Below, one piece after another: positions 24,359 through 32,369 of a stretch of DNA of 64,000 bases (positions are counted from its first letter, which is position 1; every line of letters begins with the position of its first letter). The stretch lies in NCBI RefSeq assembly GCF_001971785.1, contig NZ_CP019389.1, positions 3,688,837 through 3,752,836 on the forward strand. The letters are read 5' to 3'. This DNA comes from Seonamhaeicola sp. S2-3. GTDB lineage: Bacteria > Bacteroidota > Bacteroidia > Flavobacteriales > Flavobacteriaceae. The notes under the pieces are model-generated. The model was not told the origin of the DNA. It did not search any database and saw only the letters and a list, made by a program, of their open reading frames with translations. The position numbers and the translations under genes are program-made.

Positions 24359-26263
24359 ATGGAGCACCCAATTAACATATTAGAGCGTTATTGGCATTTT
24401 ACTTCTTTTAAAAATAACCAAGAAGCCATTATAGAATCGGTTATTGCAGGAGAAGACACTTTTGTTCTTTTACCCACTGGTGGAGGCAAATCGTTATGTT
24501 ATCAAATTCCAGCGTTAGCAAAAAAAGGTATTTGTATTGTTATTTCGCCACTTATAGCTTTAATGAAAGACCAAGTACAAACCTTAAACAACAAGGGTAT
24601 TAAAGCTTTAGCCATAACAAGTGGTATTTCTCATAACGATTTAGATACGCTTTTAGATAATTGTATTTATGGCAATTACAAGTTTTTATATTTATCGCCA
24701 GAGCGTTTACAACAAGAGTTGGTACAAGATCGTATTAGGCAAATGCATGTAAACCTTATTGCTGTAGATGAAGCTCATTGTATCTCTCAATGGGGTAATG
24801 ACTTTAGGCCTGCTTATAAAAACATTGCACTTTTAAGGCAGCTTCAACCTTCTGTAAATGTTGTAGCTTTAACGGCTTCGGCCAAAACGGAAGTAGTAGA
24901 AGATATTATTAAAGAACTAGATTTTATTCAACCTAAAATCTTTAAACAATCCTTTCTAAGACCCAATATTGGGTACATGGTTTATCATGAAAATGATAAA
25001 TATTACAGGTTAGAAACCATTTTAAAAAAATATACGCAATCATCTATTGTATATGTTAGAAATAGAAAATCTACCTTAGAAATTAGTTCTTTTTTAAATT
25101 CTAAAAACATTACTGCTACTTATTATCATGGCGGACTCTCAAATGCCGAAAAAGAAACCAATATGGCAGCGTGGTTAAATAACCAAAAACAAGTTATGGT
25201 TGCTACAAATGCTTTTGGAATGGGGATTGATAAACCCGATGTAAAAACCGTAATTCATATAAATTTACCCGAAAGTATTGAAAGTTATTTTCAAGAAGCA
25301 GGAAGAGCAGGAAGAAATGGTGAAAAATCTTTTGCTGTTATTTTAAAAAATAATAGCGATTTACAATTAGTTAAAAACCAGTTTTTAAATGTTTTACCTA
25401 CGGTAGATTTTATAAAACAAGTATACCGAAAACTGTGTAATTACTTTCAAATATCATATGGTGAAGGCGCATACACTACGTATGATTTTAACTTTAACAC
25501 CTTTTGTAAAACCTATAAATTTAGTTCTGTTTTATGTTACAATGCCATTCTAATACTAGATAGAAATAGCATTATTAATCTTTCTAAACAGTTTAAAAAC
25601 AAGGTTACTGTACAATTTATTATGTCTAACACTGCTATTTTTAATTATTTAGATCATCATCCAGATTTAAACATCATAGTTAAATCTATGCTTAGAATGT
25701 ATGGCGGTATTTTTGATTACGAAACCAAAATAAATACACTTAAAGTAGCAGAAAAAGCATCGGTTACAGAAGCTACATTAATTAATGCATTACAAAGGTT
25801 AGAAAAAGACCACGTTATTAACCTTAATTTAGCCAAAACAGATGCACAAATAACTTTTATTGAACCTAGGGAAGATGAAAAAACTATTAATAGAATTGCC
25901 CCTACTGTAAAACAACAAAACCATATAAAACAAGGTCAAGTTAAAGCTATCTTAGATTATATAGAAAATGATAGTGTTTGCAAAAGCATGCAACTTCTCT
26001 CCTATTTTGGCGAAAAAGAATTAGCCCCTTGTGGTATTTGTTCCGTGTGTATTTCAACTAAAAAAAAGACCGAAAAAGTTGATTACAACATATTAAAAAA
26101 CCGTATTATTGAACTCTTAGAACAAGGCGATTTATCATCCAGAGCTATCGTTTCAAAATTACATTGCTCTGAAAAAGATTTAAAAACTACATTAAAACTT
26201 TTGTTAGAGCATCATATTATTACAATTACAAAAACAAACACCTATAAATTAAATCCATCATGA
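24359..26263 (+). CDS. recQ: ATP-dependent DNA helicase RecQ
   Basis: The 634-residue protein has superfamily 2 helicase motifs: motif I at G41-G-G-K44-S, DEAH box D137-E-A-H140 in VDEAHCISQWG, the TASA motif III, and motif VI QEAGRAGRNGE. A zinc-binding Cys cluster (CGICSVC) and a winged-helix region follow; the C-terminus carries helical repeats instead of an obvious HRDC domain. RecQ unwinds DNA 3'-5' in repair and recombination. It overlaps the fmt gene by 4 bases (ATGA). Confidence 0.93.
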   Translation: MEHPINILERYWHFTSFKNNQEAIIESVIAGEDTFVLLPTGGGKSLCYQIPALAKKGICIVISPLIALMKDQVQTLNNKGIKALAITSGISHNDLDTLLDNCIYGNYKFLYLSPERLQQELVQDRIRQMHVNLIAVDEAHCISQWGNDFRPAYKNIALLRQLQPSVNVVALTASAKTEVVEDIIKELDFIQPKIFKQSFLRPNIGYMVYHENDKYYRLETILKKYTQSSIVYVRNRKSTLEISSFLNSKNITATYYHGGLSNAEKETNMAAWLNNQKQVMVATNAFGMGIDKPDVKTVIHINLPESIESYFQEAGRAGRNGEKSFAVILKNNSDLQLVKNQFLNVLPTVDFIKQVYRKLCNYFQISYGEGAYTTYDFNFNTFCKTYKFSSVLCYNAILILDRNSIINLSKQFKNKVTVQFIMSNTAIFNYLDHHPDLNIIVKSMLRMYGGIFDYETKINTLKVAEKASVTEATLINALQRLEKDHVINLNLAKTDAQITFIEPREDEKTINRIAPTVKQQNHIKQGQVKAILDYIENDSVCKSMQLLSYFGEKELAPCGICSVCISTKKKTEKVDYNILKNRIIELLEQGDLSSRAIVSKLHCSEKDLKTTLKLLLEHHIITITKTNTYKLNPS

Positions 26264-27207
26264 AAGATTTAAGTATTGTTTTTATGGGAACTCCAGATTT
26301 TGCTGTTGCCACCTTAAAAACGTTAGTAGATAATGATTATAACATTGTAGGGGTAATTACAGCCCCAGACAAACCTGCTGGTAGAGGCAGAAAGCTTAAT
26401 GAAAGTGCTGTTAAAAAATATGCTAAAGAAAACAACCTTAATATTCTGCAGCCTACCAATTTAAAAAGCGAATCTTTTTTAAAAGAACTAAAAGCACTTA
26501 ACGCCAACCTTCAAATTGTAGTAGCTTTTAGAATGTTACCTAAAGTAGTTTGGCAAATGCCCAAATATGGTACGTTTAATTTACACGCCTCGTTGTTACC
26601 AAACTATCGTGGTGCTGCCCCTATTAATTGGGCTATTATTAATGGCGAAACAAAAACGGGTGTATCAACATTTTTTATTGATGAAAAAATTGATACTGGT
26701 GAAATGATTCTTCAAGAAGCCGTTGCCATTGACCCCAAAGAAAATGCAGGTAGTTTACACGATAAATTAATGACTATTGGTAGCCAATTGGTTTTAAAAA
26801 CCGTTGCTTTAATTGAAAATGGCACCGTTAAAACTACACCTCAGGTTGATACCGATGCCATTAAAACTGCTCACAAACTCAATAGAGACAATTGTAAAAT
26901 AAATTGGAATGACACCATTGATAATATTTACAATTTAATACGTGGCTTAAGTCCGTATCCAGCCGCTTGGTGTACACTAATTAATGGTGATGACCAATTA
27001 GATGTTAAAATTTATGAGGTAGAAAAAGAAATAGAACCCCACACTATGGAGGTTGGCAGCATTATTTCAACCAAAAACCAATTAAAAGTAGCTGTTAAAA
27101 ATGGGTATATATTAGTGAAGGAAATAAAACTTCCGGGTAAACGTACAATGCATGTAGGAGCTTTACTAAATGGCTATTCTATAGAAAAAAATGCCAAAAT
27201 GCTCTAA
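26260..27207 (+). CDS. fmt: Methionyl-tRNA formyltransferase
   Basis: The 315-residue protein starts IVFMGTPDFAV, has the FNLHASLLPNYRGAAPINWA motif holding the catalytic Asn/His, and the later NRDNCKINW and GLSPYPAAW segments typical of Fmt. It formylates initiator Met-tRNA with 10-formyl-tetrahydrofolate. The start overlaps recQ by 4 bases, a common arrangement that couples translation. A 188-base gap with a strong promoter separates it from HU. Confidence 0.95.
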   Translation: MKDLSIVFMGTPDFAVATLKTLVDNDYNIVGVITAPDKPAGRGRKLNESAVKKYAKENNLNILQPTNLKSESFLKELKALNANLQIVVAFRMLPKVVWQMPKYGTFNLHASLLPNYRGAAPINWAIINGETKTGVSTFFIDEKIDTGEMILQEAVAIDPKENAGSLHDKLMTIGSQLVLKTVALIENGTVKTTPQVDTDAIKTAHKLNRDNCKINWNDTIDNIYNLIRGLSPYPAAWCTLINGDDQLDVKIYEVEKEIEPHTMEVGSIISTKNQLKVAVKNGYILVKEIKLPGKRTMHVGALLNGYSIEKNAKML

Positions 27208-27311
27208 ACCCTTACTAACAGTGATATTAGAAAAATATCGGTGAAATACACTACCTTTATTAACAAATACCCTAAGTTATTAACAAATATGGGTTTTTCC
27301 CTTGCTATTAC

Positions 27312-27341
27312 TTGCGTGATTACATAATCCGTATAAATTTG
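27312..27341 (+). promoter_or_regulatory. Promoter of the HU gene
   Basis: TTG at 27312-27314, 19 bases, then TAAATTTG at 27334-27341 match the Bacteroidota promoter in both elements and spacing. Transcription would begin around 27348, leaving a leader of nearly 50 bases before the ATG at 27396. Confidence 0.75.
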
Positions 27342-27395
27342 TAGAGGATTTAACAAAATTGTTTAACCAATTTATTAATAATTAAACTTTATATT

Positions 27396-27668
27396 ATGAA
27401 CAAAACAGATTTAATCGATGCTATGGCAGAACATGCAGGAATTACTAAGGCAGCTGCTAAAAAGGCTTTAGAATGTGCTCTTATAGAAATAGAAGGTGCT
27501 TTACAAAAAGGTAACAGAGTTTCTTTAGTTGGTTTTGGTTCTTGGTCAGTTTCTAAAAGAGCTGCTAGAGAAGGAAGAAACCCACAAACTGGTGAGACTA
27601 TCAAAATAAAAGCAAAAAATGTTGTTAAATTTAAAGCTGGTGCAGATTTATCAAACGCTGTAAACTAA
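27396..27668 (+). CDS. HU-family nucleoid DNA-binding protein
   Basis: The 90-residue protein matches HU from end to end: the dimer helices MNKTDLIDAMAEHAGITKAAAK, the GFGSWSVSKRAAREGRNPQTG arm, and the basic C-terminus. It bends and compacts DNA and is usually highly expressed, in keeping with a near-consensus promoter, a roughly 50-base leader and a strong terminator. HU subtype cannot be assigned from sequence alone. Confidence 0.95.
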   Translation: MNKTDLIDAMAEHAGITKAAAKKALECALIEIEGALQKGNRVSLVGFGSWSVSKRAAREGRNPQTGETIKIKAKNVVKFKAGADLSNAVN

Positions 27669-27693
27669 TTAGTTAACAACTTATTATAACATT

Positions 27694-27724
27694 AAAAAGC
27701 CTTCAAATTTTGAAGGCTTTTTTG
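27694..27724 (+). terminator. Terminator after the HU gene
   Basis: AAAAAGCCTTCAAA pairs with the following TTTGAAGGCTTTTT, with almost no loop, ending in a T run. It ends the HU transcript 26 bases after the stop codon. Confidence 0.8.
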
Positions 27725-27794
27725 TTTCACATTGGTAAATAGTTGCTTTTTTAATAAATAAATACTAGATTTAATTACTAAATCATTAAAAAGC

Positions 27795-28358
27795 ATGATT
27801 ACAATAAAGCCCAAAAAAGGAAATTTGTTAATCGCTGAGCCTTCCATAATTGGTGATGTTTCTTTTAATCGTTCTATTGTACTTATTGCAGACTATTCAG
27901 AAGAAGAAGGTTCTATAGGTTTTATTCTAAATAAGCCCTTAGATTATACTATTAATGAACTAGTTCCTGAAATTAAGTCTGATTTTAAAGTTTACAATGG
28001 CGGACCTGTAGAGCAAGACAACCTATATTTTATTCACAAAATACCCGATTTAATACCAAACAGTATTGAAATATCTTTAGGTATATATTGGGGAGGCGAT
28101 TTTAACAAAGTAGCAGAACTTATTGCTAACCAAAGTATAGACGAGAGAGATATTAAGTTCTTTTTAGGATATTCTGGATGGAGTGCCTATCAGTTAGAAG
28201 ACGAACTTAGAGCCAACTCTTGGGTAGTTACTGAAAATATTTATAAAAAGAACATTATAGAAAAAGATTACAAATCTTTCTGGAAAGAAAAAATGTTAGA
28301 ATTTGGTGGTGAATATAGTATTTGGTCTAACGCACCAGAAAACCCAAATTACAACTAA
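27795..28358 (+). CDS. YqgE/AlgH family protein
   Basis: The 187-residue protein has the typical YqgE layout: GNLLIAEPSIIGDVSFNRSIVLI near the start, GSIGFILNKP, the YNGGPVEQDNLYFIH stretch, and FFLGYSGWSAYQLEDEL. Members are widespread and conserved, but the role is unclear; the Pseudomonas homologue AlgH influences alginate regulation. It is convergent with an aminotransferase gene, and the two overlap by 4 bases at their stops. Confidence 0.9.
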   Translation: MITIKPKKGNLLIAEPSIIGDVSFNRSIVLIADYSEEEGSIGFILNKPLDYTINELVPEIKSDFKVYNGGPVEQDNLYFIHKIPDLIPNSIEISLGIYWGGDFNKVAELIANQSIDERDIKFFLGYSGWSAYQLEDELRANSWVVTENIYKKNIIEKDYKSFWKEKMLEFGGEYSIWSNAPENPNYN

Positions 28359-29197
28359 TTTAATCTTATTTTAGCGTTTAACTTCCCTATTATTTCTTTA
28401 GCAACTCCTGTTGAAAACTGTTTCTTTCGGTATTTTGATATTGGCTGAATACCCACAATGACATTGGTAATAAAAATTTCATCAGCTTTTTGAATCTCAA
28501 AAGGCGAAACCGATGCTTCTTCAATTTCATAATTAGGTATTTTACTAAGAATATCTATAATTTGTTTTCGCATAATACCTTTTAAGCAACCATCAGAAAT
28601 TGGTGGGGTTTTAATAACATTCCCTTTTACTAAAAACACATTACCATTTAAGGCTTCTACAACATGTTTATTGGTATTTAAAATTAAACAGTTATTTAGT
28701 TTGTTTTCTTTTGCAAAAATACTACTAACCACATTTAATGCTTTGTTATTAGTTTTTAAGGTTGATAATAAACTTGGAGATAGGTAATAATCTTTAAACA
28801 AATCTACTTCATAAAAATCATCACTTAAGGTGTAAAAATCATCTTCTAAAGGTTTAACAGCTACTACAAAGCTAACATTGTTATTTGATGGTGTGTACAA
28901 ACCTCCTTCCTCTCTAAAAACGGTAAATTTTACTCTAGCAGCAGCCTGCATTAGATTATTTTTTTCTAAAGTTAAAAGCATTTGAGATTCTAAATATTCC
29001 ATAGTAAAATTCATAGGAATTTCCATTCTCATAATTCTCATAGAAGCCATTAATCTAAAATAATGATCTTCTAAAAATAATATTTTACCATGGCTTGCTT
29101 TTATAGTTTCAAAAAGTGCATCGCCATAGGCAAAGCCTCTATTTTCAGTAGAAATAACCTTGTTATTTTCTAAAATAGTACCGTTATAATTTATCAT
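28355..29197 (-). CDS. Class IV PLP-dependent aminotransferase
   Basis: The 280-residue protein has the fold IV pattern: RGFAYGDALFETIKA at residues 21-35, the KTNNKALNVVSS segment with the lysine expected for the cofactor, and the DGCLKGIMRKQI stretch near 205. Family members include branched-chain aminotransferase, D-amino-acid transaminase and aminodeoxychorismate lyase (PabC). The length and lack of IlvE-specific segments favour a PabC-like or unassigned role. It lies 65 bases beyond the START-like gene on the same strand and could be cotranscribed with it. Confidence 0.82.
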   Translation of the reverse strand: MINYNGTILENNKVISTENRGFAYGDALFETIKASHGKILFLEDHYFRLMASMRIMRMEIPMNFTMEYLESQMLLTLEKNNLMQAAARVKFTVFREEGGLYTPSNNNVSFVVAVKPLEDDFYTLSDDFYEVDLFKDYYLSPSLLSTLKTNNKALNVVSSIFAKENKLNNCLILNTNKHVVEALNGNVFLVKGNVIKTPPISDGCLKGIMRKQIIDILSKIPNYEIEEASVSPFEIQKADEIFITNVIVGIQPISKYRKKQFSTGVAKEIIGKLNAKIRLN

Positions 29198-29262
29198 AAA
29201 AAAATCCCATTTTCATGGTTATTGAAAACAGGACAAATATAATTTAATTATATGATTTAAAC

Positions 29263-29655
29263 TTATGCTGAACCTAATACCTGCTTTAAATCTGATATTT
29301 GATTTTCCCAAAGCATTTTAGCTTCGTCAATTTCATCTTCTTCAGCAAAATCTGTTATCATTAAAGATACGTCTTTGGTAATTTCATCAACTTGAATTCT
29401 AATTTCAAAATAATAAGAGGCACCTTCTTCTTCATCGGTTAACCATCTAAATTTAACACGTTCACCACTTTTTTTACTTAACAATTTAGCCTGTTCTTCG
29501 CTATCGTCCCAAATAAATGTAAATAACTCACCACGCGAGTTTACGTTATCTGAGAACCATTCTGACAAACCAGAAGGCGTTGAAATATACTGATACAATA
29601 ACTGCGGCGAAGCCTGAATTGGAAATTCTATATCAAATCTAATTTTATCGTCCAT
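29263..29655 (-). CDS. START/SRPBCC-like domain protein (AHSA1-type)
   Basis: The 130-residue protein has the AHSA/SRPBCC pattern: FPIQASPQLLYQYISTPSGLSEWFSD at the N-terminus, the FTFIWDDSEEQAKLL region and a C-terminal helix. It should bind a hydrophobic ligand or a protein partner, as relatives of Aha1 do. It precedes the aminotransferase gene. The protein is notably acidic. Function is otherwise unknown. Confidence 0.8.
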   Translation of the reverse strand: MDDKIRFDIEFPIQASPQLLYQYISTPSGLSEWFSDNVNSRGELFTFIWDDSEEQAKLLSKKSGERVKFRWLTDEEEGASYYFEIRIQVDEITKDVSLMITDFAEEDEIDEAKMLWENQISDLKQVLGSA

Positions 29656-29742
29656 ATGTACTTTAAAAATTTAACGTTGCCTAATATATACATTAATTGA
29701 TAAGTAGCGTAATTTTTTTAATAATATTTTCTTTGACATATA

Positions 29743-29773
29743 TTTGCTGAGATTAATATTGTTTTTATATTTG
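29743..29773 (+). promoter_or_regulatory. Promoter of tRNA-Met
   Basis: TTTG at 29743-29746, 19 bases, and TATATTTG at 29766-29773 match the Bacteroidota promoter exactly. The upstream element is itself part of another TATATTTG (29739-29746). The initiation point would be near 29780, about 6 bases before the mature tRNA. Confidence 0.8.
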
Positions 29774-29785
29774 CAGCCACAAAAT

Positions 29786-29859
29786 GGCGAGGTAGCTCAG
29801 TTGGTTAGAGCGTCGGATTCATAACCCGGAGGTCTCGAGTTCAAATCTCGATCTCGCTA
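29786..29859 (+). tRNA. tRNA-Met (anticodon CAT)
   Basis: A 74-base cloverleaf: acceptor GGCGAGG pairs with TCTCGCT (with terminal G-T wobbles), D stem GCTC/GAGC, anticodon loop TTCATAA with CAT at 29820-29822, and T arm TCGAG-TTCAAAT-CTCGA. The anticodon stem has an A-C pair next to the loop, as seen in flavobacterial Met tRNAs. The CCA end is not encoded. Whether it is elongator or initiator is judged from the G-T 1-72 pair and is not certain. Its 3' half is repeated at 34902, marking a site of integration. Confidence 0.92.
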
Positions 29860-29941
29860 CAACAGGAAAATCATCTAAAATCAACGGTTTAGTTCACTCT
29901 AAACCGTTTTTTTATGGAAAATATTTTAGATTTAATTATGG
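29817..29941 (+). repeat. Left copy of the tRNA-Met attachment repeat (attL)
   Basis: Begins at ATTCATAACC in the tRNA anticodon loop and ends at 29941 just after the start codon of the next reading frame. It pairs with 34902-35026 at a fixed offset of 5085. Differences between copies: T/C at 29872 versus 34957, and T/C at 29939 versus 35024. This copy restores a complete tRNA. Confidence 0.85.
29883..29913 (+). terminator. Terminator of tRNA-Met
   Basis: AACGGTTTAG at 29883-29892 pairs perfectly with CTAAACCGTT at 29899-29908 around a six-base loop; T7 follows (29907-29913). It is included in the duplicated attachment block, so a copy also stands at 34968-34998. Confidence 0.85.
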
Positions 29942-30219
29942 GACTGTATCGTCCTAGTATCTTTTATATACCTAGTAGTTTATTCCCAAATGCTTCTGAG
30001 AAAGCTAAAGAAGGTTTTAAAGAATTTAGAGTTACAGATGAGCTTGCTGTTTTAAAAATAACAGGAGATATTTCATATGTTGAAAACTGTATTCCTACTA
30101 TAGAACTTCTTAATAAGCAAAACAATTTAGATAATAACATTTTTCAATTACATAAATTTCAAGATCAACTCAAAAAAGATTCTTTTGAATTTATTTTGAA
30201 TAATGTAAGCTTCCCTTAA
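29914..30219 (+). CDS. Hypothetical protein starting inside the attachment repeat
   Basis: A 101-residue product with no recognised domain. Its first 9 codons lie in the att repeat, and the ATG directly follows the terminator T run, so no ribosome site or promoter is seen for this start. The ATG at 29938 (MGLYRPSIFYIP) is an alternative. The rest reads as a plausible mixed alpha/beta protein, with the segment FRVTDELAVLKITGDISYVEN. In the right copy of the repeat the same start reads MENILDLI and then diverges, so the N-terminus is only a shared att sequence. It may be a truncated gene. Confidence 0.4.
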   Translation: MENILDLIMGLYRPSIFYIPSSLFPNASEKAKEGFKEFRVTDELAVLKITGDISYVENCIPTIELLNKQNNLDNNIFQLHKFQDQLKKDSFEFILNNVSFP

Positions 30220-30464
30220 AATCGAACTGTTAATTCCTCCAATTTATTTTCATCGTCTCGTGAAAGATGATATTTTGCTTTTTCTTTTAAATAAAAATCT
30301 AAACTATCTTGCTCTATTGACCAATCAATACTGTTTTTAGAACCACTTCTTATCTCTAGTTCCTCAATAAAAATTGAGAAATCCTGAAGATACTTAGATT
30401 TATTGTTTGGTGAAGAGCAACCAACGAACAAACAAATAACAAGAAAAAAAAATCGATTAATCAT
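30216..30464 (-). CDS. Small lipoprotein resembling DUF6565
   Basis: The 82-residue protein has a lipoprotein signal peptide with Cys16 in the box FVGC. The mature part contains the pattern F-I-E-E, then IDW, an acidic stretch, Y-L-K-E-K-A-K-Y, and D-E-N-K-L-E-E-L, which resembles the short DUF6565-like lipoproteins of Bacteroidota. Convergent with the preceding ORF, with a 4-base overlap of the stop codons. It lies in the tRNA-Met island. Function unknown. Confidence 0.6.
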   Translation of the reverse strand: MINRFFFLVICLFVGCSSPNNKSKYLQDFSIFIEELEIRSGSKNSIDWSIEQDSLDFYLKEKAKYHLSRDDENKLEELTVRF

Positions 30465-30761
30465 AAAAAAATAAACTAAAATTATAATGGTAAAATTAAA
30501 ATTGTGTGTTCTATTTTTTTTACGGCAAACCGTAATTCAATAAAAAGCGTCTCATTTTAGTGCTTTATAAAAACTGTTAAGTTATATTTCTACGCCTCAA
30601 AAAGAACTCGTGTATATAATGTCTCCTCAATCAATTTGTGAATGTCTTTGTTTCTTATTATAAATAGCTGTTTTAGGTGTGAACTCCATATTTAAAACAC
30701 AAAAAACAAGGAATGATACTAATAATAGTTTCATTCCTCTAAAGTAATAGCCAATGGTGAA
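30465..30761. other. Island spacer without a recognisable gene
   Basis: 297 bases of AT-rich sequence. The only structure seen is a small inverted repeat TTACGG (30520-30525) with CCGTAA (30530-30535), too short to be a convincing terminator. No reading frame above 40 codons looks real here. Confidence 0.5.
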
Positions 30762-30926
30762 TTATCCACCTGTATTTGGAGGCGGAGGAGGAATATTCCC
30801 TCCATTACCACAACACGCTTCCTCCCCATCTGAAACTACTCCATCAACTTGATTCCCTTCTGGCGTACAAGAAAATAAGACTATATTAAAAAAGAGCATA
30901 AACAGTATTAAAGATATTTTATTCAT
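30762..30926 (-). CDS. Tiny lipoprotein with Cys-Cys and Pro-Gly-rich tail
   Basis: A 54-residue frame from ATG 30926. It has a lipoprotein signal peptide (box LFSC, Cys20), then an acidic part, a CC pair (residues 38-39) followed by GNGGNIPPPPPNTGG at the end. The Pro/Gly tail is low complexity. No family is recognised. The signal peptide and codon pattern support a real gene, though the short length leaves doubt. It could be a surface-exposed peptide or decoy within the island. Confidence 0.55.
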   Translation of the reverse strand: MNKISLILFMLFFNIVLFSCTPEGNQVDGVVSDGEEACCGNGGNIPPPPPNTGG

Positions 30927-31007
30927 CTTATTTGATTTTTAAAATTTGACAATAGTGCTGCCTGTCGCTTTTTAGCAACAATTTTGTTTCATGACAACAC
31001 ATGAATT

Positions 31008-31104
31008 AAGTAGTAGAGACGTCTCTCTTATGGGAAGTATGAAGCGTTGAAGTAAAGTGCTATGATTACTTCCCAAAAAACATAGCCGCTCCACTTCTCT
31101 ACTT
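31008..31104. other. Densely inverted-repeat intergenic region, possible structured RNA
   Basis: Three nested features occur in about 100 bases of an otherwise gene-free gap (30927-31265). A 12-base palindrome AGAGACGTCTCT sits at 31015-31026. TGGGAAGTA (31031-31039) matches TACTTCCCA (31067-31075). GCTATG (31059-31064) matches CATAGC (31080-31085), and the arms extend to an imperfect 31034-31064 against 31080-31104 pairing. Alternative folds compete with each other. No box or family is recognised. It may be a regulatory or noncoding RNA, a terminator, or the remnant of a recombination site. Confidence 0.4.
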
Positions 31105-31265
31105 CATTAATGAATTGTAAGCTCTTTAAAGATTTATAATTCGAAGACAAAAAAAGAAAGAATAAGCTGTTATGAGTGGAAGTTTAAAGGAAGTAATTAG
31201 GAAAATTGTTTCCTGAACGTTTCCTAGAGATTTTTTGTAGATTTATAGCACTTAAACCAAAACTA

Positions 31266-31952
31266 ATGCACAAAGATGTAGTTATTAAAGCCTTTGAAAA
31301 GGCACAAAAAGACATACCTGGAAAAACGAGTATAACAAATTGCTCTGAGCATATTTCAACAGTTTTATTGGATGAATTACATTATCAAATCAGTGGAAAA
31401 ACTTTAAGAAATTTATATAAGGAAGCTACATCGTCTGGAGAAAACGACATAAACATTAACTCAAGACACATAATAAATTTGTGTGATTATTTAGGATATA
31501 AGAATTACGAGGATTTTTTAAGCCATAACTCATCAAAATGTAATTCTCAAAAACGAAATACTTTTTTTGATTTTTTAAAAAGAAACAAAGCCAGTTTAAT
31601 AATAGGTTTTATTGCTGTTTTGTTAGCTTATTTCATTACTTCTTTTAATAAACAAAGGTGGATGATATGGCAAGATACAGAATATGTAGAAGTTGAATTT
31701 GACACCGAAAAGTACACTCTTTCACAACTAAGAATATACAATACAGATAGAATTGACAACTTTAAAAAAATTGAACCAAATTGTGAAACACAGTTCTTTA
31801 ATGAGAAAAATGAACCCCTTATTTGGTATGGCAAAAATTTTGATGGCACCTACGAATATTTTACCGGACTTGGTAAGCATCCACAAACTGGAAAAACCCT
31901 AAAAGCTATTACTGTTTATATAATACGAAAGTATATTTGTGATACTTATTAA
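31266..31952 (+). CDS. Single-span membrane protein with N-terminal helical domain, unknown function
   Basis: The 228-residue protein has an N-terminal soluble domain (residues 1-90, IKAFEKAQKDIPGK to DYLGYKNYEDFL) whose shape recurs in Bacteroidota proteins of unknown function; a membrane segment (about 110-127); and a C-terminal domain ending GKHPQTGKTLKAITVYIIRKYI, also seen in such proteins. The first domain might bind DNA or another protein and the last face the periplasm, but this is guesswork. ATG 31266 was preferred to an upstream TTG at 31206, since the sequence before it is not protein-like. It is inside the tRNA-Met island. Confidence 0.6.
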   Translation: MHKDVVIKAFEKAQKDIPGKTSITNCSEHISTVLLDELHYQISGKTLRNLYKEATSSGENDININSRHIINLCDYLGYKNYEDFLSHNSSKCNSQKRNTFFDFLKRNKASLIIGFIAVLLAYFITSFNKQRWMIWQDTEYVEVEFDTEKYTLSQLRIYNTDRIDNFKKIEPNCETQFFNEKNEPLIWYGKNFDGTYEYFTGLGKHPQTGKTLKAITVYIIRKYICDTY

Positions 31953-32027
31953 TAAAACTAATACAATTTTAAAAGAATTATTTTTTAGAGATTAAATAAA
32001 ATCTCTTATATTTAAATTAATTTTTTT

Positions 32028-32134
32028 ACTAACAAAAGTGAACACAAAACTGAACTCGTTTAGGGACACGATTTTTAATATAAACCTCTATAAATTATAG
32101 AAAATAAGCTAAATAACTACACTTTTTGTAATTC
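32028..32134 (+). repeat. Left copy of the 107-bp internal island repeat
   Basis: Aligned to 34799-34905 at a constant offset of 2771 without gaps, about 84 percent identity by eye. It includes three 12-bp units (32040-32075) and ends at AATTC. Here the AATTC is followed by the end of the 81-residue gene, and the TAG stop of that gene (32117-32119) lies inside the repeat. The right copy instead abuts the tRNA-derived attachment site, so this copy looks like a former element end now joined to other DNA. Confidence 0.75.
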
Positions 32135-32362
32135 CAACTTTTGCTTTTTGGGTTTATCGGTTTCATAGTCGGTATAGACAATAGTAAAATCACGTTCCAT
32201 ATCATCTAAATCAAAACCATACTCTTCATTCAGCATCAAAATAACCGATTGTAGGTTGTTTTCTTTGGCGCTAATTTTTTTGGGTTGATTTGTGAGCACA
32301 CAGAGTAATTGATTATCCTCTAATACTGTGCTGTCTTTTTTCTCTAATATTTCTATTGCCAT
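32117..32362 (-). CDS. 81-residue ORF, possible N-terminal remnant of a DNA methyltransferase/restriction gene
   Basis: It is the third gene of the AbiE-like operon, 7 bases after the nucleotidyltransferase gene. The product contains a YGFDLDDMERDFTI-like helix-strand pattern that I associate with the N-termini of type I restriction/N-6 methylase proteins, but no catalytic motif is present. Its last codons (LQKV) and stop lie in the 107-bp repeat, so it is probably cut short by the rearrangement that produced the repeat. An intact ancestor would have been much longer. A small third TA-type component is the alternative. Family assignment is weak. Confidence 0.45.
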   Translation of the reverse strand: MAIEILEKKDSTVLEDNQLLCVLTNQPKKISAKENNLQSVILMLNEEYGFDLDDMERDFTIVYTDYETDKPKKQKLELQKV

Positions 32363-32369
32363 TGACTGA

